Shown one piece after another: positions 48,892 through 57,540 of a DNA stretch of 59,549 bases. Below the pieces are notes generated by a model. That model saw only the letters and a program-made list of their open reading frames with translations. It made no database searches and was not told the DNA's origin. Every line of letters begins with the position of its first letter. Within the stretch, counting starts at the first letter, position 1. The position numbers and the translations under genes were made by a program. This DNA comes from Pararhodobacter sp. (GTDB lineage Bacteria; Pseudomonadota; Alphaproteobacteria; Rhodobacterales; Rhodobacteraceae): contig JAFIEG010000020.1 of NCBI GenBank assembly GCA_020832665.1, forward strand, positions 1-59,549. The letters are read 5' to 3'.

Positions 48892-49410
48892 TTACGACAA
48901 GCCGCGCGTGCCGGTGACGGCGGCGCTTTGGCGAGGCGACGGCGAGGGCGCCGGCGCGGCGGCGACTTCCTGCCTTGCATCGGCGGCGGCCAGTTCGCCC
49001 AGAAGCGCAAGACCTTGCAGGATGGCGCGCCGCTGCGGCTCGGGCAGGGCGCGAAACCCGCCGCCCAGCTGCGCGCCCAATGGATCAGGCGCGCGCGCCA
49101 GCGCCAGGCGCCCGGCCTCGGTCAGCCGCGCATGCACGATCCGGCGGTCGCGTTCGGAACGGTAGCGCCTGATCAGCCCCTTAGCTTCGAGCTTGTCGAG
49201 AATGCCCGCCACGGTGGGCGGGCTCAGATCGACCTCGGCGGCGAGCGCGCGCGAGGTCACTTCGCCCAGCCGGCCCAGCGCGCCCAGCACGATCAGTTGC
49301 GGCATGGTCAGCCCCACCTGCCGGTCGATCCGGCGCGACTGCATGTCGAGCGCCCGCACAAGGCGCCTTATCTGTTTGACAAGGCTTGCATGGTCGTTTT
49401 CGGGCTGCAT
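48892..49410 (-). CDS. MarR-family regulator next to the NAGGN cluster
   Basis: 172 residues. Winged-helix core: LTMPQLIVLGALGRLGEVTS, RALAAEVDLSPPTVAGILDK, LEAKGLIRRYRSERDRRIVH. The start (49410) has CGGAGG five bases upstream. It is divergent from the osmoprotectant genes, with only 86 bp between start codons, so it very likely regulates them or itself. The C-terminal tail is Ala/Pro-rich and unremarkable. Confidence 0.9.
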   Translation of the reverse strand: MQPENDHASLVKQIRRLVRALDMQSRRIDRQVGLTMPQLIVLGALGRLGEVTSRALAAEVDLSPPTVAGILDKLEAKGLIRRYRSERDRRIVHARLTEAGRLALARAPDPLGAQLGGGFRALPEPQRRAILQGLALLGELAAADARQEVAAAPAPSPSPRQSAAVTGTRGLS

Positions 49411-49432
49411 CGGGCCTCCGGACGGTTGCACT

Positions 49433-49453
49433 CTAATGATTACGATACTAATG
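49433..49453. promoter_or_regulatory. CTAATG repeat in the marR/NAGGN divergent promoter
   Basis: CTAATG occurs at 49433-49438 and 49448-49453, 15 bp apart, in the only AT-rich part of the 86-bp divergent gap. A plausible MarR or stress-sigma recognition area; unproven. Confidence 0.4.
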
Positions 49454-49496
49454 TTTATGGGTCAAACGAAACCACAACGGAGGGTCGGCAACCGGC

Positions 49497-51275
49497 ATGT
49501 GCGGCATCTGTGGCGAAATCCGCTTTGGCAAGGGTGATATCGCCTCGGCGGGCGTGATCGAGAAGATGGCCGATGCCATGGCCCCGCGCGGGCCCGACGG
49601 GGCCGGCGTGGTGCTGCGCGGCCCGGTGGGGTTTGGCCACCGGCGGCTGAAGATCATCGATCTGAGCGAGAATGCCGCGCAGCCCTTCGTCGATACGCAT
49701 CTGGGCCTGACCATCGCCTTCAACGGCTGCATCTACAATTACCCCGAGCTGCGCCGCGAGCTTGAGGGCAAGGGCCACCGCTTCGCCTCGACCGGTGACA
49801 CCGAAGTGATCATCAAGGCCTGGGCCGAATGGGGCGAGGCCGCGCTGGATCGTTTCTACGGCATGTTCGCATTCGCCATCCATGAGCGCGCCACGGGCCG
49901 GGTGACGCTGGTGCGCGACCGCTTCGGCATCAAGCCGCTCTACTATGCCGAAGGGGCGGGCTGGCTGCGCTTTGCCTCGACCCTGCCGGCGCTTCTGGCC
50001 GCGGGCGGGGTGGATACAGGCATCGACCGCATCGCGCTGCACCATTACATGAGCTGGCACGCCGTGGTGCCCGCCCCGCGCACCATCCTTGCCGGCGTGC
50101 GGAAGCTGCCGCCGGCCACGCTGCGCGTGATCGAATCCGACGGCGCCTTTACCGAACGCACCTGGTGGCGGCCCGATTTCACCCGCTCGCCCGAAGATGC
50201 CACCCGCCCTGCCGAGGAATGGCGCGACATGGTGCTCGACAGCATGCGCCGCGCCGTGCGCCGGCGCATGGTGGCCGATGTGCCGGTGGGCGTGCTGCTT
50301 TCGGGCGGGGTGGACAGCTCGCTTATCGTCGGCCTGCTGGCCGAGGAGGGCCAGAAGGGGCTGGCCACCTATTCCATCGGTTTCGAGGAAGCCCATGGCG
50401 AGAAGGGCGACGAGTTTCAGTATTCCGACCTGATCGCAAAGCACTACGGCACGAAACACCACAAGATCTTCATCCCCTCGGACGAGATGCGCGCCAATCT
50501 CCCCCATGCCATCGCCGCGCAATCGGAACCGATGGTGAGCTATGACAATATCGGCTTCTACCTGCTCTCGCGCGAGGTGGCGAAGACGATCAAGGTGGTG
50601 CAGTCGGGCCAGGGCGCCGACGAGGTGTTCGGCGGCTATCACTGGTATCCGCCGATGCGCGATGCCAACGACCCGGTGGAAACCTATATGGACGCCTTCT
50701 TCGACCGCCCCCATGACAAGCTGGCGCAGCATCTGGCGCCGGAATGGCTGGCCGGGCGCGACGAATCGCGCGCCTTTGTCGAGGCGCATTTCGCCGCCGC
50801 CGGCGCCGACGATCCGGTGGACAAGGCGCTGCGGCTGGATACCAATGTCATGCTTGTCGATGACCCGGTGAAGCGGGTGGACAACATGACCATGGCCTGG
50901 GGGCTGGAAGCACGGGTGCCGTTTCTGGATCACGAGCTGGTCGAGCTGGCCGCGCGCATCCCCGCCGAGCACAAGCTTGCACAGGACGGCAAGGGCGTGC
51001 TGAAAGAGGCCGCGCGCAAGGTGATCCCGGCCGAAGTGATCGACCGGCCCAAGGGCTATTTCCCGGTGCCGGCGCTGAAATATGTCGCCGGCTCCTATCT
51101 GGAGATGTGCCGCGATGCGCTGACCAGCCGCGCGGCGCGCGGGCGGGGCCTGTTTCGTGAAGATTACCTCGAGGCGCTTTTCGCCGACCCGCCGGCGCAT
51201 GTGACGAAGCTGCGCGGCTCGGAGCTGTGGCAGGTGGCGGTGCTGGAAATGTGGCTGCAGGAGCAGGGTATCTGA
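49497..51275 (+). CDS. N-acetylglutaminylglutamine amidotransferase (AsnO-type)
   Basis: 592 residues. Class II glutamine amidotransferase with the N-terminal Cys2 nucleophile (MCGICGEIRFG), RGPDGAGVV and FNGCIYNYPELRREL. The asparagine-synthetase domain has the PPi loop GVLLSGGVDSSLIVG (residues ~261-275) and SGQGADEVFGGYHWYP. It amidates the dipeptide to give N-acetylglutaminylglutamine amide (NAGGN), an osmolyte known from Sinorhizobium and Pseudomonas. Gene order with the next two genes is the diagnostic NAGGN cluster. Confidence 0.93.
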   Translation: MCGICGEIRFGKGDIASAGVIEKMADAMAPRGPDGAGVVLRGPVGFGHRRLKIIDLSENAAQPFVDTHLGLTIAFNGCIYNYPELRRELEGKGHRFASTGDTEVIIKAWAEWGEAALDRFYGMFAFAIHERATGRVTLVRDRFGIKPLYYAEGAGWLRFASTLPALLAAGGVDTGIDRIALHHYMSWHAVVPAPRTILAGVRKLPPATLRVIESDGAFTERTWWRPDFTRSPEDATRPAEEWRDMVLDSMRRAVRRRMVADVPVGVLLSGGVDSSLIVGLLAEEGQKGLATYSIGFEEAHGEKGDEFQYSDLIAKHYGTKHHKIFIPSDEMRANLPHAIAAQSEPMVSYDNIGFYLLSREVAKTIKVVQSGQGADEVFGGYHWYPPMRDANDPVETYMDAFFDRPHDKLAQHLAPEWLAGRDESRAFVEAHFAAAGADDPVDKALRLDTNVMLVDDPVKRVDNMTMAWGLEARVPFLDHELVELAARIPAEHKLAQDGKGVLKEAARKVIPAEVIDRPKGYFPVPALKYVAGSYLEMCRDALTSRAARGRGLFREDYLEALFADPPAHVTKLRGSELWQVAVLEMWLQEQGI

Positions 51276-51282
51276 GCGGATC

Positions 51283-51348
51283 GGGGGCGCTGCCCCCGTC
51301 GCCTGACGGCGACTCCCCCGGCGTATTTTTTTTCGCAAGATGAAGGGG
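51283..51348. repeat. Composite Rhodobacteraceae intergenic repeat (copy B, + orientation)
   Basis: GGGGGCGCTGCCCCC, then GTCGCC-TGAC-GGCGAC, then TCCCCCGGCGTATTTTTTTT and CGCAAGATGAAGGGG. It sits between the first and second NAGGN genes. The GC-rich second stem (GTCGCC..GGCGAC), eight bases before a T8 run, could act as an attenuating terminator within the operon. Confidence 0.8.
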
Positions 51349-51372
51349 AGGATTCGAGAAAGGGGTGCGGGC

Positions 51373-53145
51373 ATGGCGGATCCGGAATTTCCGAAGCGGC
51401 GCGCGGCGCAGGCGCATCGGCTGAAGCGGTTGCGCAGCGCCGCCGCGCAGAACCCGCGCGGGGCCGAGGCCAATGCCATGGTCGATTGCGGCTGGGGGCG
51501 GCTGATCTTTGCGCATACCTTTGACAGCAGCGAGAAGCTGGCCGAGGCGCTGCGCGCCGAGGGGCCCGAGCGGCGCGACATCGCGTTCTATGTGCGCGAT
51601 CCGCATGTGCTGCTTGCGCATGCCCCGCAGGAGTTGTTTCTGGACCCGTCGCATACCTTCCGGCTGGATCTGGCCACTTATCGGGTGGCCTCGCGCCGGC
51701 GCAAGGGGTTCCAGATCAGGCGGCTGGCCACGCGTGCCGATGCCGAGGCGGTCAATGCCATCTATGCGCAGCGGCGCATGGTGCCGGTGCCGCCCGATTT
51801 CTTCTGGACGGCGCGCGACGCGCGCACGCTGGCGGTACTGGTGGCCGAGGACAGCGAGAGCGGCGAGATACTGGGTTCGGTCATGGGGGTGGATCATGCC
51901 CGCGCCTTTGGCGACCCCGAGCGCGGCTCGTCGCTTTGGTGTCTGGCCGTGGCGCCGCAGGCGCCGCATGCGGGGCTTGGCGAGTCGCTGGTGCGGCGGC
52001 TGGCCGAACATTTCAAGGCCCGCGGCGCCGCCTTCATGGATCTGTCGGTGCTGCACGACAACGAGCAGGCGATTGCGCTTTACGAGAAGCTGGGTTTTCG
52101 TCGCGTGCAGGTGTTTGCCGTCAAGCGTCGCAACGTGATCAACGAGAAGCTCTATACCAGCGCCCCGCCGGCCGATGAGCGGCTCAACCCCTATGCCAGG
52201 ATCATCGTCGACGAGGCCCGCCGGCGCGGCATCCGGGTGGAGATGATCGACGCCGGGGCGGGGTTCTTCCGCCTCACGCATGGCGGGCGCAGCCTGCGCT
52301 GCCGCGAGGCGCTGTCGGATCTGACCACGGCGGTGAGCCTGTCGATCTGCGACGACAAGCGCGTCACCCGCCGCGTGGTCGAGGCCGCCGGCGTGCTTGT
52401 GCCGGCGCAGCTTGAAAAGGACAGCACCGAGGCGCGGGCGGCGTTTCTGGCTCAGCATCGCTCACTAGTGGTGAAACCCGCGCGCGGTGAGCAGGGGCAT
52501 GGGGTTGCCGTGGGGCTGACGACGGCGGCTCAGGTGGAAGCCGCGGTTGAGCTGGCGCGCGGATTTTGCGACGATGTCATCGTCGAGGAATGCTTTACCG
52601 GCGAGGATCTGCGGCTGGTGGTGATCGACCAGCGCGTGGTTGCCGCCGCCCTGCGCCGCCCGGCACGGGTGGTCGGCGATGGCCGCGCCAGCGTGGGCGA
52701 ACTCATCGAGACGCAAAGCCGGCGCCGCGCCGCCGCCACAGATGGCGAGAGCCGCATCCCGCTTGACGCCGAGACCGAGCGCTGCCTGGCAGCGGCGGGT
52801 TACACGCTGGAGGATGTGCCCGAACAGGGCGTCGAGATCGTGGTGCGCAAGACTGCCAATCTGCACACCGGCGGCACCATTCACGATGTGACCGCCGAGA
52901 CCCATCCGGTGCTGATAGCGGCCGCCATCAACGCCGCCGCGGCGATCGAGATACCCGTCACCGGCATTGATCTGATGGTGAAATCGCCCCGCCTGCCCGA
53001 TTATGTGTTCATCGAGGCCAATGAGCGCCCCGGCCTGGCCAATCACGAGCCGCAACCCACCGCCGAGCGATTCATCGATCTGCTGTTTCCGCTGTCGGTG
53101 CCGGAATCTGTACGCAGGGTGCAGCAGAAGGGAACGAAAGCATGA
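51373..53145 (+). CDS. ngg: N-acetylglutaminylglutamine synthetase
   Basis: 590 residues in two domains. A GNAT acetyltransferase (residues ~110-265: SSLWCLAVAPQAPHAGLGES, LHDNEQAIALYEKLGF) is fused to an ATP-grasp ligase (~310-580: SLVVKPARGEQGHGVAV, VIVEECFTGEDLRLVVIDQR, FIEANERPGLANHEPQPT). The fusion acetylates glutamine and joins it to a second glutamine. ATG 51373 is preferred over 51340, which lies at the edge of the repeat. Overlaps the following gene by 4 bp. Confidence 0.94.
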   Translation: MADPEFPKRRAAQAHRLKRLRSAAAQNPRGAEANAMVDCGWGRLIFAHTFDSSEKLAEALRAEGPERRDIAFYVRDPHVLLAHAPQELFLDPSHTFRLDLATYRVASRRRKGFQIRRLATRADAEAVNAIYAQRRMVPVPPDFFWTARDARTLAVLVAEDSESGEILGSVMGVDHARAFGDPERGSSLWCLAVAPQAPHAGLGESLVRRLAEHFKARGAAFMDLSVLHDNEQAIALYEKLGFRRVQVFAVKRRNVINEKLYTSAPPADERLNPYARIIVDEARRRGIRVEMIDAGAGFFRLTHGGRSLRCREALSDLTTAVSLSICDDKRVTRRVVEAAGVLVPAQLEKDSTEARAAFLAQHRSLVVKPARGEQGHGVAVGLTTAAQVEAAVELARGFCDDVIVEECFTGEDLRLVVIDQRVVAAALRRPARVVGDGRASVGELIETQSRRRAAATDGESRIPLDAETERCLAAAGYTLEDVPEQGVEIVVRKTANLHTGGTIHDVTAETHPVLIAAAINAAAAIEIPVTGIDLMVKSPRLPDYVFIEANERPGLANHEPQPTAERFIDLLFPLSVPESVRRVQQKGTKA

Positions 53146-54311
53146 GCGGCGAACGGCTCGAAATCGATCTGGGTTATCTGCGCGGCGCGCTCGAGGCGCT
53201 GCTGGCGATACCCAGCCCCACCGGCTACACCGACACCGTGGTGCGCCATGTCTGCGGCGAGCTGGATGCGATGGGCGTGGAATACGACCTGACGCGGCGC
53301 GGCGCCATCCGTGCCCGGCTGACGGGCGAAGTGCATGGCGGGGCGCGCGCCATCATCAGCCATCTGGACACGCTGGGCGCGCAGGTGCGCGCACTCAAAC
53401 CCAATGGCCGGCTGGAGCTGGCGCCGGTAGGCACCTGGTCGGCGCGCTTTGCCGAAGGCGCGCGGGTGACGCTGTTCACCGACAAGGGCAGCTATCGCGG
53501 CACAATCCTGCCGCTCAAGGCATCGGGGCACACCTATAATGACGAGATTGACACCCAGCCGGTGGGTTGGGACCATGTCGAGCTGCGCATCGACGCCAAG
53601 GCCTTCAGCCTGCCCGATCTGCACCGGCTGGGCATCGAGATCGGCGACATGGTGGCGATCGACCCGCAGCCCGAATTTCCGGATTCGGGGTTTATCGTCT
53701 CGCGCCATCTCGACAACAAGGCCGGCGCCGCGGTTATGCTGGCCGCGCTCAAGGCGCTGGCCGCGAAGGGGGCACAACTGCCGGTGGATGCCTTCTACCT
53801 GTTCACCATCGCCGAAGAGGTGGGCCATGGCGCGGCTTCGATCCTGTTGCCCGACATCGCCTCGCTGGTGGCGGTGGATAACGGCACCACGGCGCCGGGG
53901 CAGAACAGTTCGGAATTCGGCGTGACCGTCGCCATGGCCGATCAGACCGGCCCGTTCGATTTTCATCTCACGCGCAAGCTGGCATCGCTGTGCCGCGAGC
54001 ACGACATCCGCATGCAGAAGGATGTCTTTCGACACTACCGCTCCGACAGCGCATCGGCGATTGAGGCCGGCGCGGATGTGCGCACTGCGCTGGTCACCTT
54101 TGGTGTGGATTCCAGCCATGGCTATGAGCGCATTCACATGCATGCGCTGCGCTCGCTCGCCGAGCTGCTGACAGCCTATTCGCTGAGCGCGGTCGATATC
54201 CCCCGCGACCGGCAACCGGTCAGCGGGCTGAAAGGCTTTACCCGCCAGCCCAGCAAGCCTGCCCCGGTGCGCTCGCCCGAGCCAAACGGAGACGAAGGCG
54301 GCAATCAGTAG
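53142..54311 (+). CDS. Osmoprotectant NAGGN-system M42-family peptidase
   Basis: 389 residues. Zn aminopeptidase fold with metal-binding SHLDTLGAQV, FIVSRHLDNKAGAAVML, the catalytic Glu pair in TIAEEVGHGAAS, AVDNGT and DSSHGYERIHMHAL. The M42-like gene is the constant third member of NAGGN clusters; it may trim or recycle the dipeptide, which is unproven. The last ~30 residues are Pro-rich. It follows ngg with an ATGA overlap. Confidence 0.93.
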   Translation: MSGERLEIDLGYLRGALEALLAIPSPTGYTDTVVRHVCGELDAMGVEYDLTRRGAIRARLTGEVHGGARAIISHLDTLGAQVRALKPNGRLELAPVGTWSARFAEGARVTLFTDKGSYRGTILPLKASGHTYNDEIDTQPVGWDHVELRIDAKAFSLPDLHRLGIEIGDMVAIDPQPEFPDSGFIVSRHLDNKAGAAVMLAALKALAAKGAQLPVDAFYLFTIAEEVGHGAASILLPDIASLVAVDNGTTAPGQNSSEFGVTVAMADQTGPFDFHLTRKLASLCREHDIRMQKDVFRHYRSDSASAIEAGADVRTALVTFGVDSSHGYERIHMHALRSLAELLTAYSLSAVDIPRDRQPVSGLKGFTRQPSKPAPVRSPEPNGDEGGNQ

Positions 54312-54495
54312 CGACGGGCAGCCGCAGGAAAGTCCGACAGCACCCTGGCGCTCGAACTTCCTCCCTCTTGGTCTTCGGCCTGTTCACCCCCCGAGCGAAT
54401 TTGACGGCAGGGTGAAGGGCGCCGGAAAGCTTGGCTGCGAAAGCTTGCCGGGGCGTGATTTGGCTTGCCTCACGAACGCGTATGACATAGGAAAG

Positions 54496-54692
54496 CCTCG
54501 CTTCGGTGCAGGCGGCACGCCGTCTGCTGAAAAGGGAACGCGGTGCGGTTCGACCCGATAGGGAAGCGCCAATTCCGCGACTGCCCCCGCAACTGTGAGC
54601 GGTGAGCGAAGCCGGCATATGCCACTGTGGTGCTCCGCGCCATGGGAAGGCCCGGCGAAGCTGTGACCCGCGAGTCAGGAGACCTGCCGAGG
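54496..54692 (+). ncRNA. Cobalamin (AdoCbl) riboswitch
   Basis: P1 pairs CCTCG (54496-54500) with CGAGG (54688-54692). Conserved boxes in order: TTCGGTGC, TGCTGAAAAGGGAACGCGGTG, CCCCCGCAACTGTGAGCGG, GCCACTGTG, ATGGGAAGGC and the B12-box end CGCGAGTCAGGAGACCTGCC. The btuB start lies 139 bases downstream. No T-rich terminator is visible, so control of translation is likely. A weak promoter (TTGCCT-N17-TAGGAA, 54465-54493) lies immediately upstream. Confidence 0.95.
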
Positions 54693-54830
54693 TGATCACC
54701 CCATCCGGGCGCGGGGCGCGCCATGGATGACGGTCCGTCCGTAGAGGTGATGCAACAAGCACCGTCTGCGGAGTTCCGACTCCCGGACAATTCTGTCACC
54801 GGCGCCAGGCGCCAATGCGGGAGTTGCCGA

Positions 54831-56723
54831 ATGATGCATCCGATTGCCCACCCCCTTTTTCGTTCCACCGCGCTAAATGGTGCTACCGCGCTGGGCCTGA
54901 GCCTTGCCGCGGCACCCACGGCGCAGGCCCAGATCATTGCCACCATCGATCTTGACGAGATCACGGTCTCGGCCAACCTTGTGCCCACCGAGATCCAGCG
55001 CTCGGGCGCCTCGGTCAGCGTGATCGAACGCGCCGAGATCGAAGACAGCGGCGCCACCCAGCTTTCCGATCTGCTGGCTCGGCTGGCCGGTGTCAGCATG
55101 GTGCGCGACGGCGGTCCAGGCGGGCGCACCGGGCTGCGCATTCGCGGCGCCGCGCAGGGCTATGTGGCGGTCTATGTCGATGGCATTCGCATCGACGACC
55201 CGTCCTCGACCTCGACGGCCACCGATTTCGGCCACCTGTCGCTGGATGACATCGAGCGCATCGAGGTGCTGCGCGGCTCGCAATCGGCGCTTTATGGCGG
55301 CTCGGCGGTGGGCGGGGTGGTCAACATCACCTCAAGACGGCCCGAAACCGACGGCTCCAGCCATGCCACCTTTGCCGAGGGCGGCAGCTATGGCAGCGCC
55401 GCCGTCGGCTACAGCTTCAGTTTTCGCGACGAGCGGGTGGAAACCTCGCTCAGCCTGACCCATCGGCGCATGCGCGGCTTCACGTCTTACGAGGGCATCC
55501 CCGGCACGCCCGGCTACAACCCCGATGGCGACCCCGACGGCTTTGAGTCCACGCGCCTGTCCTTTTCGGCCCGCTACCGCGCCAGCGACTCGCTCACGCT
55601 TGGTATCGCCGGCTTCGGGCAGCGCTCACTCAACGAATACGACGATTTCGGCGCCGATGCAGATAACGAGGCGCGCATACGCCAGACCGGGCTGCGCGCC
55701 TTTGCCGAATTCGATACCGGCGCGATGCAGCACGAATTCTCCGCCACCGGCTACCGCATCAGCCGCGACCAGTTCGAGGACGGAGCCTTTGTCAACGGCT
55801 TCGAGGGCCGGCGCACGGGGCTGGCCTATCAGGGCGTGACCGAGGCCACGCCGGGGCTGACCCTTGTCTGGGGCGCCGATACCATGCGCGAGTCCGCCAC
55901 CGCCGATACCCTCGTCGGGGGCAGCGAGAGCACCCGCACCAGCGGCGCCTTCATGCAGGCGCTTTGGGCGGTCGATCAGGGCCTCGATATCGGCGCCACC
56001 GCGCGCATCGACCGCAACTCGGCCTTCGGCAGTTTCGTCACCGGGCGCCTCACCGCCGCCTGGCAGGCAACGCCCGACACCACCCTGCGCGGGGCGTTGG
56101 CGCGGGGTTTCCGCCCGCCCTCGCTTTCCGAACGTTTCGACGATTACGGCTGGTTCGTCGGCAACCCCGATCTGGAGCCCGAGACCAGCCTCAGCGCCGA
56201 AATCGGGCTGGATCACCATTTCGCCGGCGGCGCGCGCGTCAGTGCCACGCTGTTCTGGCTCAACACCGACAATCTCATCACCTATGACGCCAGCGACTTT
56301 CCCAATACGCTCAACAACCTGCCCGGCACCTCGCGCCGCCACGGGCTGGAGCTTTCAGGCAGTGTGCCCATGACCGACAGGCTGACGCTGACCGGCAACT
56401 ACACCTATACCGATGCGCGCACCCCGAACGGCGACCGCCTGACCCGGGTGCCCCGCCATGATCTGTCGCTGGGGCTCGATGCCAATCTGGCGGCGCGCTG
56501 GCGGGGCGGGCTTGATCTGCAGCATGTCGCCGGGCGCGCGGATGAATTCGGTGACAGCTTCGAGGACTATACCGTGGTCAATGCACGCCTGCGCTACGCC
56601 GCCACCGATAACGCCGACATCTATCTGCGCATCGAGAATCTGCTCGATGCAGATTACCAGGTGCTGCCGGGGTTTGGCACACCCAACCGGTCGTTCCACC
56701 TTGGCGTTGCCGCGCGCTTCTAG
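54831..56723 (+). CDS. btuB: TonB-dependent vitamin B12 receptor BtuB
   Basis: 630 residues. A signal peptide (ATALGLSLAAAPTAQA) precedes the TonB box ATIDLDEITVSANL. The plug follows (RLAGVSMVRDGGPGGRTGLR, IEVLRGSQSALYGGSAVGGV), then a beta-barrel ending in the typical NRSFHLGVAARF. Imports cobalamin across the outer membrane. ATG 54831 is chosen for its signal peptide and GGGAG site; an in-frame ATG at 54723 would add 36 residues before the signal. Controlled by the riboswitch upstream. Confidence 0.95.
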   Translation: MMHPIAHPLFRSTALNGATALGLSLAAAPTAQAQIIATIDLDEITVSANLVPTEIQRSGASVSVIERAEIEDSGATQLSDLLARLAGVSMVRDGGPGGRTGLRIRGAAQGYVAVYVDGIRIDDPSSTSTATDFGHLSLDDIERIEVLRGSQSALYGGSAVGGVVNITSRRPETDGSSHATFAEGGSYGSAAVGYSFSFRDERVETSLSLTHRRMRGFTSYEGIPGTPGYNPDGDPDGFESTRLSFSARYRASDSLTLGIAGFGQRSLNEYDDFGADADNEARIRQTGLRAFAEFDTGAMQHEFSATGYRISRDQFEDGAFVNGFEGRRTGLAYQGVTEATPGLTLVWGADTMRESATADTLVGGSESTRTSGAFMQALWAVDQGLDIGATARIDRNSAFGSFVTGRLTAAWQATPDTTLRGALARGFRPPSLSERFDDYGWFVGNPDLEPETSLSAEIGLDHHFAGGARVSATLFWLNTDNLITYDASDFPNTLNNLPGTSRRHGLELSGSVPMTDRLTLTGNYTYTDARTPNGDRLTRVPRHDLSLGLDANLAARWRGGLDLQHVAGRADEFGDSFEDYTVVNARLRYAATDNADIYLRIENLLDADYQVLPGFGTPNRSFHLGVAARF

Positions 56724-57540
56724 CCTTGCGGCGCTCGCCGTGGCGCTGATCTGCGCCACGGCGGCGGCCGCCGAACCACCCCGCCGGGTGGTGTCACTCA
56801 ATCTGTGCACCGATCAGCTGGCCATGATGCTGGCCGCGCCCGGCCAGCTGATCTCGGTCACGCATCTGGCGGCCGATCCGATGATATCGGTCATGGCCGA
56901 TCAGGCCGCCGGTTTTCACATCAACCACGCCCGCGCCGAGGAAATCCACGCGCTTTCCCCAGATCTGGTGTTGGCGGTCAGCTGGACCCCGCGCCACACC
57001 GTCAGCATGCTGCGCCGGCTGGGGATCGAGGTGCGCGAAATGCCTCTTGCCGAGCGGCTCGAAGAGATTCCCGCCAATATCGCCCAGATCGGCGAATGGC
57101 TGGGCCGCGAGGACGAGGCAGAGGCGCTGATCGCCGAATTCGAGGCCGGCCTCGCCGCGCTCGCCCCCGGCAACCCGGCCCGCCCCCGCGCCGTGCTCCA
57201 TTACTCCTCCAACTACACCTCGGGGCCCGGCACCATGGCGCATCAGATCCTCACCCGCGCGGGCTTCGCCAATATCGCCGAGGAGGCCGGCATCGCGGGC
57301 GGTGGCACGCTGCCGATGGAGCAGATCGTCATGCTGGCGCCCGAACTGCTCATCCAGGGCCAGCGCTACCCCGGCGCCTCGCGCGCCGAGGCGGTGATGG
57401 ACCACCCCGCCATGGCGGCGCTGCGCGAAGGCCGCTCGGGCACGATCTCCGATGCCGAATGGGTCTGCGGCACGCCGCATGTGCTGCGCACGCTGGCGCG
57501 GCTGGCAGGGCTGCATGAGCAGATAACGGGGAGCGAATGA
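56701..57540 (+). CDS. btuF: B12-binding periplasmic protein BtuF (ABC transporter)
   Basis: About 279 residues, with helical-backbone metal-receptor fold: RRVVSLNLCTDQLAMMLAAP, PDLVLAVSWTPRHTVSMLRR, IAQIGEWLGREDEAEALIAE and ELLIQGQRYPGA. The signal peptide ASSLAALAVALICATAAAAE must be reached from a TTG at 56701 or 56707, because no in-frame ATG or GTG fits; the start therefore overlaps btuB by ~20 bp. Delivers cobalamin to BtuCD. Its stop overlaps btuC (ATGA). Confidence 0.88.
   Translation: MALPRASSLAALAVALICATAAAAEPPRRVVSLNLCTDQLAMMLAAPGQLISVTHLAADPMISVMADQAAGFHINHARAEEIHALSPDLVLAVSWTPRHTVSMLRRLGIEVREMPLAERLEEIPANIAQIGEWLGREDEAEALIAEFEAGLAALAPGNPARPRAVLHYSSNYTSGPGTMAHQILTRAGFANIAEEAGIAGGGTLPMEQIVMLAPELLIQGQRYPGASRAEAVMDHPAMAALREGRSGTISDAEWVCGTPHVLRTLARLAGLHEQITGSE

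Noticed and set aside
49455-51581. 708-codon minus-strand frame opposite the NAGGN amidotransferase
   Set aside because: Antisense shadow; the plus-strand protein has complete GATase and synthetase motifs.
54723-54830. Upstream in-frame start that would lengthen BtuB by 36 residues
   Set aside because: It lies in the riboswitch expression region, places a non-signal sequence before the signal peptide and has no ribosome site; ATG 54831 does.
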